From NCBI GenBank assembly GCA_007258455.2, contig VDFB02270651.1:487215074-487279073 (forward strand): 64,000 nt of DNA, written 5' to 3'. The notes under the pieces are model-generated. The model made no database searches. It saw only the letters and a list, made by a program, of their open reading frames with translations, and was not told the DNA's origin. This stretch comes from Sequoia sempervirens. Lineage: Eukaryota > Streptophyta > Pinopsida > Cupressales > Cupressaceae. Positions 10,906 through 21,699 of the stretch are shown here, piece by piece (positions within the stretch are counted from its first letter, which is position 1; each line of letters starts with the position of its first letter). The translations under genes were made by a program, and so were the position numbers.

Positions 10906-11844
10906 CTAACTATGGGGTATGTGAGAGGGATGTTTATGATGGATGGGATGGATAGGTGATGAATGGATGAAAGGATGGATAGGATGAGATGGAGGAGGTG
11001 ATTTTGGGATATAGGGGCCCAAAATAGACGTAGGACCTAGAGGAAACAAGGGCATGGTAGATGGAGGATTGGAGATGGTAGATGGAGGGATGTAAGGACC
11101 CAAAATGGATGGAGCAAATGAAGGAGGAAGATGGACGGTTGTTTTGAGGTGATATGATAGAGGAGGGATGGCCACATATGATCTGGTGGGGCGATGGGAA
11201 GAGCCGATATTTCTTTTGGAAAAGGCTCGTTGAGGACATCTAGAGGTTGTACTAACATTTTTGGATTGCGAGTCGTGAGTAGTACATCCAAGACCTTGCG
11301 GATACAAATGTTCTTTAGCTTGGATGGGCTCTATAATACCTTGCTCATGAAGGCCTAAACCTTTTCCTTGATAGTTCATTCTTTTGAGTATTCGATCAAG
11401 GACAAGATTTTTGTTATTCTGGAAGAATGATGCGAGTTTATTATGAGGTGGAAGAGGAGGGTTGGTGTATATGCTTTGTTTTTCTTCTGCGAGGAGACCA
11501 CCATGGAGGAATGTGAGAGGACCAAGGGGATATGCAAGCGGTGTGGGGATAGAATTTTTAGGCGATGATAGGGGATCATGAGAAGGAGATGATGGGATAG
11601 CAACATCAAGAGAGTGAATAGGGGCCATGATAGGATCTAGATTTGTGGTAGTAGGCTCATGCGATGGAGATGGAGATGGAGCAGTGGAAGCTTGAATGAC
11701 AAGGGGATCATGGGATGGAATGGATGGGGGACTGTGATCTTGAGGTGAACTAGATGGGATGGTAGGATCTTGATCTGGAGAAGGGGATATGCTGGCATGC
11801 TTTGGATTAGACTCTTGGCGTGACTCATCGTGTGTGGGAGGCAT
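10906..11844 (-). CDS. Proline/serine-rich protein with a G-patch motif (pol-less element)
   Basis: A 312-residue open frame. Residues 1-110 are Pro/Ser/His-rich (SPDQDPTIPSSSPQDHSPP and similar). Residues about 148-188 carry LDRILKRMNYQGKGLGLHEQ followed by GIIEPIQAKEHLYPQGLG, a glycine-patch signature of the kind seen in plant retroelement polyproteins and RNA-binding proteins. The remainder is Pro/Ile/His-rich with ILGPYIP repeats. The ATG at 11844 is the first in frame, but an upstream part in another frame (11969-13040) may be the same ancestral protein split by a frameshift. Likely a gag-type or accessory protein binding element RNA; that role is inferred from the motif. No protease, RT or integrase follows. 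Confidence 0.55.
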   Translation of the reverse strand: MPPTHDESRQESNPKHASISPSPDQDPTIPSSSPQDHSPPSIPSHDPLVIQASTAPSPSPSHEPTTTNLDPIMAPIHSLDVAIPSSPSHDPLSSPKNSIPTPLAYPLGPLTFLHGGLLAEEKQSIYTNPPLPPHNKLASFFQNNKNLVLDRILKRMNYQGKGLGLHEQGIIEPIQAKEHLYPQGLGCTTHDSQSKNVSTTSRCPQRAFSKRNIGSSHRPTRSYVAIPPLSYHLKTTVHLPPSFAPSILGPYIPPSTISNPPSTMPLFPLGPTSILGPYIPKSPPPSHPIHPFIHSSPIHPIHHKHPSHIPHS

Positions 11845-11968
11845 GGCGAGGAGTCTTATTGGGACTCTTCAAGTGGGGAAGATGGAGGGATGGAAAGATT
11901 CATGAGGTTCATTGGAATGGGTTTTGGTGCTACTAGGAGTGGGAGGAGTGGATTGGATTTGGGTGGAT

Positions 11969-13040
11969 CTAGGAGTAGGGAATGGATTGGAATTGGGTGT
12001 CTTCGATGGATTCGGTGGTTCTTGGAGTAGGAGGTGGGGTTTCAATGGATTTAGTGGGTTCAATGGTTTCAATGGTTTGAGCAGTACTAGGGGTGGTAAC
12101 ATCAATAATATGTGTGGTATGGAGAAGGGTCTCATCACTAGTGACTGTGGATGATGGATCTAGATGGCATGGTTCCATGACTTCAAGATGTGGAGTTGGG
12201 GATGGCTTCTTTGTAATGAGTCCTTGGAGAACTTCTGAAATGAGAGACTTGCATATGGTTGGCTTGGCTAGGGTGGTAGAAATGGATGAGGGATTATGGA
12301 TTGGTGGACTAAGGTTAGATGGAGGAATGGGAGTGAATGTAGGACCATGAGTAGATGGGGGATTAGGATTGGATGGAGAACTAGGAGTAGATGGATGAAT
12401 GGGATTGGATGGAGGACTAGGAGTAGATGGAGGACTAGGATTGGATGGAGAGGTTAAGGTAAGGATATTGGAGTGGTGAATTAAGATAGGGGGACATGGA
12501 TTGTGGATTAGGACAAGAGGATATAGGTGGTGTAGTGGGACAAGAGGATGTGGGGGATGGATTATAATAAGGGTATTGGGATGGTGGATTAGGATGAGAA
12601 TATGTGGATGTAGGATTAAGGTAAAAGGGTGTGGATGTAGGATTAGTATGGGAAGATTGGGAAATAGGATTACGATATGGGGACATGGATGGGGAATTGT
12701 AATAGGAATATTGTGATGGAAGATGAGGATAAGAGGATGTAGATATTGTATAAGAGGATGATGTAGATGAAGGACATGACAAATATGGGGATGAAGAAGA
12801 TACTGGATATCCATTGTCAAAGGTGGCATAAGGAGCAGGATTAGGCATGGATGAAGACATAACGAGATAGCTCATAGGAGTAATTGGATTTTGGAAAGTG
12901 GGTGGAGAAAGCTAACTAGATATGATAGCATTAAGGGGATCTATGTCGTATACCTCTTGATCAACAAGACTTTCATTATCATTATGGTCAACATAATTAG
13001 GGTTTCCTTTGACTACTATTGATGGAGGATGAGGATTCAT
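11969..13040 (-). pseudogene. N-terminal Pro/Ser/Tyr-rich part of the element protein
   Basis: Starting at a minus-strand ATG at 13040 the frame reads MNPHPPSIVVKGNPNYVDHN, one TAG, then MSYLVMSSSMPNPAPYATF and a Ser/Tyr/Pro/Asn-rich repeat region (PNPPSQYPYYNPSP-like) to 12435. A second frame over 12829-11969 contains PSPPSTPSPPSNPIHPSTP repeats, a less repetitive block (KPTICKSLISEVLQGLITKK) and a Thr/Glu-rich end. The frames do not join, so at least one frameshift is present. Similar low-complexity composition and adjacency to the G-patch part suggest one ancestral protein. No known domain is recognised. Confidence 0.45.
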
Positions 13041-13499
13041 GATGATGACAGGATAAAGAGGATGGATAAAAATTTTTGGATGGGAACAGATTAAAGCTCA
13101 AATCAGGATTTTGGTCAAGCTCAGATCAAGATTGGACAAAAGCTCAGATTAGGATGATTGGATGGGATTGCTTTTGATTTTGATGGGATTCGATAGACAA
13201 ATGATTGGATCGGGTAGATGATTTGATGAATTTGATTAAAGTACTGGATCAGTTTGATTGGATAGGATCAAATGATTAGATGATGTTGATTGGATAATTA
13301 TGATTGGATGAACTTAATAGGATTGGGGTGCTTGGATTGATTAGATGATTATATGTATTTGATTAGAGGAATGGATTGGTTTGATTAGATAGGAAGAAAC
13401 AAAAGGTACCACTAGATAGAGCTCAAAAAATTGAGCAATTTGGGTTTTTGAATGAAGTTGATCTGATGCACGGTTTGTAAATGACATCCCTGGGAAGTT

Positions 13500-13740
13500 A
13501 GGGGGCGTAGTCAGCTTTCTGTGGTAAATCAGGGGCGTATTCAGCTTTCTACAGTAAATCAGGGACGTAGTCAGCAAAATTAGGGGCGTTGACAGCTTTT
13601 TGCTGCAAATCAGGGGTGCTTCTACCTTTCTGTAGTAAAACAGGGGCGCTTCCACCTTTTTGCAGCAGAATCAGGGGCACTTCCGCCTTTCTGTAGTAGG
13701 ATAAAAGGCGCTTCCGCCTTTCTGCGGTGGGACATAGCTT
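13500..13740. repeat. Minisatellite cluster 1 (GCTTCCGCCTTTCTGC family)
   Basis: About eight imperfect units of 27-33 bases, each a TCAGGGGCGCTTCCACCTTT-like block followed by CTGCAGCA. The related unit recurs in three further clusters at 15560-16345 within the same element. Confidence 0.85.
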
Positions 13741-13768
13741 GGTTTTCATGGCAGGGTGCTGTCATTAT

Positions 13769-14730
13769 AGTGGTTTACAATTCCTGAGAGGAATGAATTT
13801 TAGCTGAAATCACATTTTTTTAGAAAATATAATGATTTAAGCCTTAAAAAGTTTCATTTTAAGGATTCCAATTGAAGAGGGTTTGATCAAATCACCTTAG
13901 ATCAAACCCCCTTGGATAGAACCTCGCTAGTTTTAAACCATACCTATAAATGTGTCTCCTTTACACCTATCAAAATGCTGATACAAAATCACTTTTGATT
14001 TACCTTTTCAAGGATCAAATGAATTCATTTAAAATTTATTTCAAATAATTATGGTATTCCTCAGAACAAGCTATCTAATGAATATAATTTTAATATGTTT
14101 TGGTTTTGTTATGTATTTGTTTTTAAGTTTTATTAAACATAGGTTTTTCATCGAAAATGAATTTATTTGTTCTTCACATGTGGAAAAATAGAATATTATC
14201 AAAAAAAAAAATGAAAAATATGAGTGCACTAGATATTGAAGTCCTTGATCCAACAAAAAAAATTAAATTAAATTTTGACATATACAAAAAAAGTTACACG
14301 TTATACGGTCGTGTTGTGTCTGAATTGTAATTTGTTTGACTTTGAAAGTTGATTAAGGAAAAAATATTCAATAAAAAACTATCTAACCATGTGGAAGCAC
14401 TAGACATCAGAGTTACAAATCTAAATTTGAAAGAATTAGAATTTTATCCTTCATGGAAAAAAAGTTATGCATTATACGGTGTGCGTCACTTTTTAAAAAT
14501 GTTGTTTTCTGAAAAAAACAATTTTTGTGGGAGATGGAAAAAGAAGTGCAATTTGATTCCAAAAATTTTGAAAAAAATATTTTTAGAATCTACAGACAAA
14601 ATTTGATGACACTCTAGTTTGCACCATCTTCAAATTCATCACGGTTTAGCCGCTATAGGTGCCCGAATGTGAAGATTTAGTTAAAAATAATAATTTCAGT
14701 GTCCAGTTTGGCAAAAAATTGTAAACCACT
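13769..14730. mobile_element. MITE-like element, 962 bp, inside the pol-less LTR element
   Basis: It begins AGTGGTTTACAATT and ends with the exact reverse complement AATTGTAAACCACT, a perfect 14-bp terminal inverted repeat. ATTAT flanks both ends (13764-13768 and 14731-14735), a 5-bp target duplication. The interior is AT-rich and contains a partial internal repeat (AAAAAAAGTTACACGTTATACGG near 14285 and AAAAAAGTTATGCATTATACGG near 14459, differing slightly). The one open frame (14349-14606, Lys-rich) resembles no transposase I know. Superfamily not assigned. Confidence 0.7.
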
Positions 14731-14735
14731 ATTAT

Positions 14736-15540
14736 GGGATCACCCGGCAATGGCTATGGCAAGGACGCAAAATGAAAAAGTAAGACCAAAGTATCAAAGA
14801 TTTGACAGATTTTTCACAAGAAAACACGTCAAGCAAGCACAATCCTATGATTAATATTAAGGGTATGGCCATGCAAGGTCTTAATCTAGGATGCACAAGG
14901 ATTCTAGGGAGTCCTTGATATACTCTCGGTACGTGAGGCACAACCGTGAACACCAGCCCGTCACAAGCATGAGTTGGGAACCCCAGCGAGATACTGAAAG
15001 GCTCAGACCAACTCTTCATGTCTATCTAGGTATCACCCTAGCTTCGACGCTCCGCCAATTACGACGTGACCGGATTGGGGTACAACTTTCGTTCTCCCCC
15101 CTTTATATACCTCGCCGGTATGCGTGGTTGGAATCATCCCTTGGGGTGATGAAATCCCCAAGCAGGTCCCACTAAAAAGAAGGCACTAACCACTTCCAAC
15201 TAATCCCTAGGCTCACACAAAGTGCAAGGGGAAAGTGAAAACAAATTAATGCCCCCTTTGGGTAACACAAGAATAAACAATCACGGCAAGCAATGAAGTT
15301 TATTCCCCCTAATTAGACTATGTTCCAAAACAACAAGGATATTTTTTTTAAAAAATCTAATTAAATAGATGGTCCTGCAAGCAAATGTTAGTTGTCTTCT
15401 TCTTCGTCCTTGGTCAATTACACCATAATATGCTGCAAAATGTTAGCAAAAAACATCAATATCCTTGCCAAAACAATGTTAGAGGGTTACTACTTGAAAA
15501 TAGCAAAAAATGAGAGCAAAAATGAAGCTAAAATGATTGT
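14736..15540. other. 5' leader region of the pol-less element
   Basis: Non-coding in appearance. The part 14889-15175 is more balanced in base composition than its surroundings and contains CTCGGTACGTGAGGCACAAC and related complex sequence. No RNA gene fold or conserved protein was recognised. Confidence 0.4.
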
Positions 15541-15559
15541 TTTACCTTCCAAACTGTGC

Positions 15560-16345
15560 TGTTTTGGGGCACTTCCACCTTTCTGCAGCAAAACAGGGAT
15601 GCTTCCGCCTTTCTGTAGCAAAAATAGGGGCATTTCTACCTTTTTGCAGCAAAAATGGGGGCGCTTCCACCTTTCTGCAACAAGGGGTTAGAGGGCGCTT
15701 CCGCCTTTCTGCAATAAGGAGTTAGAGGGCGCTTCCGCCTTTCTGCAACAAGGGGTTAGAGGGCGCTTACGCCTTTCTGCAACAAGGGGTTAGAGGGCGC
15801 TTCCACCTTTCTGCAACAAACTTTATCAGATTTTTAAGAAAAAAGAAAAGTTGTGCCCCTCCCACTACAAGAAAAGTGTTAGAAAAGCCTTCTAAATATA
15901 TCCCTAATTACAACAAAATTGTTAGAAGAAAATAAAACTTTCAGATGCAGGGCGCTTTTGCCTTTCTGTAGTAGACAAGAGGGTGCTTCCGCCTTTTTGC
16001 AACAAGAAGTTAGAGGGCGCTTCCACCTTTCTGCAACAAACTTTATCAAAAATTTTAAGAAAAAAGAAAGTTGTGCCCTTCCACTGCAAGAAAAGTGTTA
16101 GAAAAACCTTCTAAATATATTCCCAACTATAGCAAACTTGTTAGAAGAAAATGAAACTTTCAGATATAGGGCGCTTCCGCCTTTCTGTAGCAGACAAGAG
16201 GGTGCTTCCGCCTTTCTACAGTAGACAAGAGGGCACTTCCGCCTTTCTACACTAAGGCAGAGGGCGCTTCCGCCTTTCTGCGGTAAAGCAGAGGGTGCTT
16301 TCGCCTTTCTGCGGTAAAAAGGAGGGTGCTTCCGCCTTTCTGCGA
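15560..16345. repeat. Minisatellite clusters 2-4 with a 220-base higher-order duplication
   Basis: Clusters at 15560-15830, 15950-16040 and 16165-16345 repeat GGGCGCTTCCGCCTTTCTGC followed by A/T-rich spacers (CAACAAGGGGTTAGA, AGTAGACAAGA and others), unit about 27-34 bases. The blocks starting CTGCAACAAACTTTATCA at 15811 and 16031 continue alike through CAAGAAAAGTGTTAGAAAA, so the array also contains a duplicated larger unit of about 220 bases. The array sits close to the 5' LTR and PBS, in the untranslated leader of the element. Confidence 0.85.
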
Positions 16346-16401
16346 CCTTTTTTTGCACAATACTTAGCAAAGATAAATGTTAAATGCAAGAACCCATTTG
16401 T

Positions 16402-16421
16402 GGGTCCCATCGGGCGTGCCA
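16402..16421 (-). promoter_or_regulatory. Primer-binding site (PBS)
   Basis: Minus strand TGGCACGCCCGATGGGACCC, four bases (TTTC) after the LTR end. It begins with the TGG complementary to a tRNA CCA end. The priming tRNA is not identified. Confidence 0.75.
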
Positions 16422-16425
16422 GAAA

Positions 16426-17639
16426 TGTGATCCTAAGAATTTTGTCTTACTCTAATGTGCAAAATAACTAAGAAATACAAGCGATAAAAGACTAAGGACA
16501 CTTCAAGATTAGCCTAAAGAGTGATGAAATGAGAAGGAAAATGGAAAAAACAAGATACAAACAATTTCACCTTCCTTTTTGTTGATGTCTCCTTGATTGG
16601 CCCTTGCTTGGGATGATTTTGTGTGCTCCTTAGATGGTTTCTTGAGTGACTAAATGCAAGATTGTATGTGCAAAATGATTAGAAGGGATAGCTAGATGAT
16701 GGTAAAATGATTGAGAATGCAAATTGGTAGCATGTATTTATCAAATGGCTAAGTGTTTGAGAATGCAAATTGGCAGCATAAGGTTGCTTCAATCCAAAAA
16801 GTGTTCAAAATGCCCTTGAGGAGGGGGTATTTATAGAAGAATTTTAATTCTCTAGAGAATTCAACGGTTGAAATGCATCCAACAAGGCCAAGATGAAGGG
16901 CTATGGTGGGTTGAGAACCCACAAGCCCTCACATCTTGACATGTGGATGGTGAAGTGGCTAAGATCAAACGAGGTGTAAGTGAGGTGTCAAAATGGTACA
17001 TGAGGTGGAAGAAGTACAAGTACTTTGCAAGTACATTGGGAGATGGGAAGAATCTTGGGTGAATAAAAGTGAATTTTAAATTCACAATGATTGGAAGAAT
17101 CTAGTGGATAAGACAATGTTTCCACAAGGTTGGGAGTTTGTCACATGTGACTTGATGTGACAAGTCAAAGCTTCTAGAAGATGCATGGGAAAAGGGGATT
17201 CTTGGAGGAATACAAAGGAATTAAAAATTCCTTGGGGGATGGAGAGAGTTGGCCAAGGTACTGATTAAGATTAATTAATCAGTGATTAAAAGATAAATGA
17301 GGATTAGAGGCTAACTTGCAAAAGTTGGAGGATGTGACACATCCTAATCAAGGATTAGGCATGTGCACATCCCTAATGAAGAGATTAGGAGATGGATTAG
17401 GATTAGATGAAAATGACATGTGAGGAATTAAATAAATGTAATATTTATTTAATTTATTTGATGAAAAGAGGATTAAGGAGGGTAAGGTATTTAATTATTA
17501 ATTAAATACCTTAGGATTTGGCAGAATTAAAGATATTAATTAAATAATAGTAATATTACTTAATTAACTTGGATAGGATGATGTTTAGATGAAAGTGATA
17601 AATTTGGATAAATTAAGTGTCCAAATTTGGATGTCTACA
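16426..17639 (-). repeat. 5' LTR (element orientation) of the pol-less element
   Basis: Direct-repeat partner of 4872-6086 with the same ends (TG...CA on both strands), TATA box at about 16829-16842 and AT-rich U3. Confidence 0.92.
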
Positions 17640-17644
17640 CATAT
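17640..17644. repeat. Target-site duplication CATAT (right)
   Basis: Exact copy of 4867-4871 after the terminal CA of the LTR. Confidence 0.9.
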
Positions 17645-18110
17645 AATTCTGAAACACAACCTATAATAGCAAGACATAAAAGGATTCCAATTTAAAAACA
17701 CAAGTACATCAAATTGCTATTAAAAAACTTGAGAAAGAAAATAAGAAGGAGAAATTTGTTGCTCTATTAAAACTGGAAGAGTGTCAATCTGACCAAACTG
17801 AGTATCAAAAAGTTTACAAGCTCCCCAAAATGAGTAAGGGCAAGAAACTGATCTGAACTATTGAGAATGGAGAGTTGAAAGACTAAATCTATCAAGAAAC
17901 TCTCAAGGAAACCCTAATCCGAGCTCAGAAAAAGCTCAAGGAAAAAGGCCTCAATCAAACTCAAAAAACTGCTTTAAAGCAGAAAAAAACACAAAGCTTT
18001 TATGATTACACTGTCAAGCCCCTAAAAATGGGCAAAATCTACTTTAAAAGCACAAAAAACACCTTATTTCTCTAAGATAAGTTTGGAATTCGACCAAGAA
18101 GAAAAGTCAG
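17645..18110 (+). pseudogene. Right half of the unidentified Lys/Glu-rich coding-like segment
   Basis: One plus-strand frame reads LKLEECQSDQTEYQKVYKLP, later IENGELKD, then ETLKETLIRAQKKLKEKGLN and YDYTVKPLKMGKIYFKS, with single stops between. It is charged and probably helical. It may be a retroelement gag or a transposon accessory protein; no family recognised. It continues the segment cut at 4866. Confidence 0.35.
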
Positions 18111-19664
18111 TCAAAGATCTGCTAAAAATAGCAAGAAAACATAAATCAGTTTATAAAACACCGCTTTTATGCTTTTGCTTTACAAGATACAAATTTTTTA
18201 CAATTTGTTTATTTTTGCAACTCAAAGATTGGAAATCTTTTTCCAAAAGTAAAACTACTTATTTCTCCAAGATACATTTTGTTTTTCTCAAAAAATTGAA
18301 AAAACATTAATATCATTGCTATCTCCTCATCACAACTCCAATTGATTTCTTTAAAATCAATTAAAAGGAAAAAAAAAAAACCCTAAAAGTTAAATTGACC
18401 CTAAACATAAGATATTCACCATTCACCCTAATTGCTCCTCATTTAAAATAATACCTAAGGAAAAGTCCATACTCCTAAGGAAAAACAATAAGCCTTCAAT
18501 ATTTAAGACATCACTCTAACATAGAATTTTGGCCTTTCATGAATATTAAACTTAGACTTAGGTTTTGATAAGTCACAAAGAAAACATTATGGGTTTGGCC
18601 ACCACTTGATATTTGACATGTGCATTTGAATGGAAATTCTAGAAAGTTCATAATGCTCGAATTAGGGATTTGATAAAAATAGGGTCAAACCCTAATTATC
18701 ACCATTTCGTACCTATGACTTGAGAAAAAGGAAACTCTGTCTGAGAAAAACTGCAGCCATGACGGTGTTGGATTCGAGCCCGTGTGCATAGAAATCCTCC
18801 TCTTGCTTTCTAGTTGATCGAATCTTCAGTGGGTAAGTCTCTTTTCATAGTGAAATAGATTTTCCACTTCATTATTTTGAGCCTTAGAAAACCCTAAGGG
18901 TGCAACCCGCATAAGTTTGTTTCTGATCTTCTATTCTTTTGACTTCTCGATACCATTATGGATTTGAGCTCGACTCCCATAGTCCATTCATGAAAGCTTG
19001 ACTTGTATTCGTATTCCCTTTCACTGTGCAGAGGTAAGCTTTAGTTAATGGTTTTATGGCTTTGTATTCTGATTATTTTGGCCTCAAAGTTGTGGCTAAC
19101 TACTGTCTCTTCAAATTGTGTTTTTTGTGTGTTTCTCAAATTGCTATGTAAGCTTGACCTTCATTGCGGCTCGATTCTCAACCTCTAGATACTCAATGGA
19201 GCCTCTGGCCGAGGGCAAGAGTACCTAGTTCCTGTCTCGAACTAGTAATCTTTTTTCTCTGTAGGAACTCTAAAAGACCTTTATTTCATGAATCGACTGG
19301 CCATGTACAGGCTGTGCCAAAAGAGCACTATAGCAAGCAACTTTTTTTTGAATTTAAGCTCGAACCAAAATAGAAAATTTCCATTATGTTAATTTAATAA
19401 CATTTCTGTTTGTGGGTATCATAGAAAGTTAAAAGAAACTGTATTTTTCTTCCTCTGTATTTTGACTATAATCTGGGAACTCGCATTTGTTGAATATCCT
19501 TTCCATTTTCTTTAGATTTCATGTGGGTATTTAAAAAATTTGAAAGAGAAGTCTATTTTCCTCTTTCCTGAGCTCGATTTATCGCAAAACTCTTCATATT
19601 TGTAGTTATACTGTCGTTTTCATGAAAAACCCATGTGGGTATCTTAAATTGTCAAACTTTTGTA
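18111..19664. other. No gene recognised
   Basis: AT-rich intergenic DNA with T-rich tracts and several AGCTCGA-containing short similarities (near 18966, 19570, 19360). I see no supported coding, RNA or repeat boundary. Confidence 0.4.
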
Positions 19665-20520
19665 CCATCTTGATCTACATCTAGGATCATCCTTGTGTTG
19701 CCCATAATGAGCAACACCCTGTGGCATCCCCTGCATGAAACCATACAATCTCTAAACCCACAAGGCTAAAAATTTGGCCCTCTGAACAACCTGAGCACTG
19801 ACTAAGCTATCCATCCTCTTCCACACTAACCTCTCTGCCTCCCCTCCATCATCTCCCCCATCATCACCACCATCTGAGCTGTCATCATCACTGTCACCCT
19901 CCTTTTTGTCATCCTCCTCCTCCTCATCTCCACCCACACCTTCCTCCTCTCCACCACCACCTGCCTGCTCTCCACCAGCCACACCCTCCTGTCCCCCTGC
20001 CACTGGCTACTGTACCACTTCAATAGGCCCTGGCTCATCTGGACATGTAAACTGTGGAAATCGATGAGTATGGAAATACTCTAGGTACTCATTTGACATG
20101 CCTGCATTTGTAACCTCTAGCCTGTATGCCCATACCTTAGGCTGTAAGCTCAAATACTCTATGTACGCTACCTGATATATAATGCAAGGCCCATGGGGGA
20201 GCTACATTTTGGCACATCTATACCATGATCTACATCAGGTGGTCTACCGAGGGTCGACGAGTTTGGCTAACAGTGTGACCTTGCTCCAGATCTAGGCATG
20301 GGAGCATATTGTGGTGACAAGGCCAGAGTGTGCTAGGGTGAGGCTACCAGGGCAGCCATATGTGGAGGCATATTCAAGTGCACTTGTCCAGCCCAAGCTG
20401 GGCAAGTTGGAGTACTGGCGACGTGTGCTCGACGATGTGGACTCAGTGATATGGAGACCATATACAAACTGTGAGCCTTGGGACACAGATCACCTAGAGA
20501 TGTTGTTCGTCTACATATGT
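19665..20520. pseudogene. Second copy of the rearranged PMD relic
   Basis: Matches 340-1080 closely in order and orientation. The minus-strand part (about 20200-19750) encodes YQVAYIEYLSLQPKVWAYRL, LEYFHTHRFPQFTCPDEPGP and a Gly/Glu/Asp-rich acidic tail (83-residue open stretch 20003-19752). The plus-strand part (20270-20510) encodes LLQI, a stop, AWEHIVVTRPECARVRLPGQ, then LGKLEYWRRVLDDVDSVIWR and PYTNCEPWDTDHLEM. At 19665-19745 a further minus-strand piece corresponds to 1150-1215 of copy 1 (RQYGFTQGMP region), so gene order is scrambled. The shared opposite-strand arrangement means both copies descend from one already rearranged progenitor. Confidence 0.6.
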
Positions 20521-21690
20521 GATCAAATCTAAATCAATAACAACACAATCAATAAAACATTATTTCAAAGAAGCCAAAAGAAAAATAGAAATAAGCAAAC
20601 TATTAATGGCAACTTCTCCGAAGTCATCTTGTTGCTCTTTATCTCCAGCATTTCATCTTTGCTCAAGTTGCTCTCAAATTTGGAATGCCAAGCTCAATGA
20701 AGTAGGCTACTAAAGAATGAGATTAAAATGCATATTATGCTAAATGCAAGATTATGCTAATATGAGAATATTGCTGAAATGCTAAAAATGCAAGAATGCA
20801 AGCATAATGTATTCGTTGTGTGTTGTGTAACCAATGCTTGGATTTGCATGTGCATTTATAGAGTTTTTCAAAGATTTCGATTGGTTGGGTTGGTCAACGG
20901 CTGTGATAATTCCTGATAGATCGAACGGTTTGAAGATAGATGAGTTTGAAGAGAAAATAGAAGAAAACGAATAAAGCCAGATTTTTCCATTTTAATGGAA
21001 GAGATAAGATGAGATGTTTTAAAAATCATCTTTTTAGAAGAAAATAATGGAAAGATTTTGATAAGATAAATAATGAATTATCTAATTCGATTATTTATTT
21101 ATGAGTGCATGTTGATTTTTCTTAACTAAATAAATATTTAATTAAGATTTTGAGGAAATCAAAAGATTTCATAATTAAACATAATATCTAATTATGATTT
21201 GAAGAAAGTAGTAGATCTTTAATTAAATAAAATATTTAATTAAATTTGAAAGAATGAAATTAATTAAATAAAAGTATTTAATTAATTAGAGGAAAGTTTT
21301 AAAATAGAAAGAAAAGAAATATTTAAATTTAATTAAAAAGATTTAATTAAATTCAAAAGATGATAATTAACTTAAATAAATAAAATGTATTTATTTAATT
21401 TAATCAAGTGGAATGTGGAATAATTAAATAAATAAAATAGATTTATTTAATTATGGTGGGAGAATAAAATGAACAAATACTATAATTAAATTGATTAAAT
21501 TTAATTACGTATAGAAGACTTTTAAAGGAATTAATTAAATAATAAATATTTAATTAAATGTCAGGAATAATTAAATATGACCAATTTTATGCATATACAC
21601 TTATAACCTGTAAAATTCTAGCGATGAAATGATAGATTAATCATAATATCACCTTAGGATCACATCACCATGAAAGAACTTCATCCAACA
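20521..21690. other. AT-rich region, possible decayed LTR
   Basis: Rich in TTAATTAAAT and AAATAAATA blocks (21060-21580) like the U3 of the 12.8-kb element, but without matching boundaries. No coding sequence recognised. Confidence 0.35.
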
Positions 21691-21699
21691 TCCTTATGA

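Larger units (their letters stand above)
4872..17639 (-). mobile_element. Complete but pol-less 12.8-kb LTR retrotransposon
   Basis: Two direct repeats of about 1.2 kb (4872-6086 and 16426-17639) start TG and end CA, and are flanked by CATAT on both sides. On the minus strand the right LTR is followed by TTTC and TGGCACGCCCGATGGGACCC (16421-16402), a primer-binding site, and the left LTR is preceded by the polypurine tract AAAGAGGGGAAAAA (6100-6087). The element therefore reads on the minus strand. The 10.3-kb interior has no RT, integrase or protease that I can recognise. It holds a proline-rich/G-patch coding region (about 13040-10906), GGATGA-like low-complexity DNA, GC-rich minisatellites, an internal U3 copy and a MITE-like insertion. 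It must have been mobilised by proteins from another element. LTR divergence is a few percent by eye, so it is among the younger insertions here. Confidence 0.9.

Noticed and set aside
14349..14606. Lys-rich 85-residue frame inside the MITE-like element
   Set aside because: No transposase motif; AT-rich composition explains it.
14889..15175. Possible rRNA or tRNA-like block because of balanced composition
   Set aside because: No recognisable rRNA segment, anticodon arm or paired acceptor stem could be traced.
15560..16345. CRISPR-like array of regular repeats
   Set aside because: Units are degenerate, spacers are themselves repeated, and the context is a eukaryotic retroelement.
19752..20003. 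Acidic 83-residue frame as a separate host gene
   Set aside because: It is the acidic linker of the PMD relic and is duplicated at 400-560.
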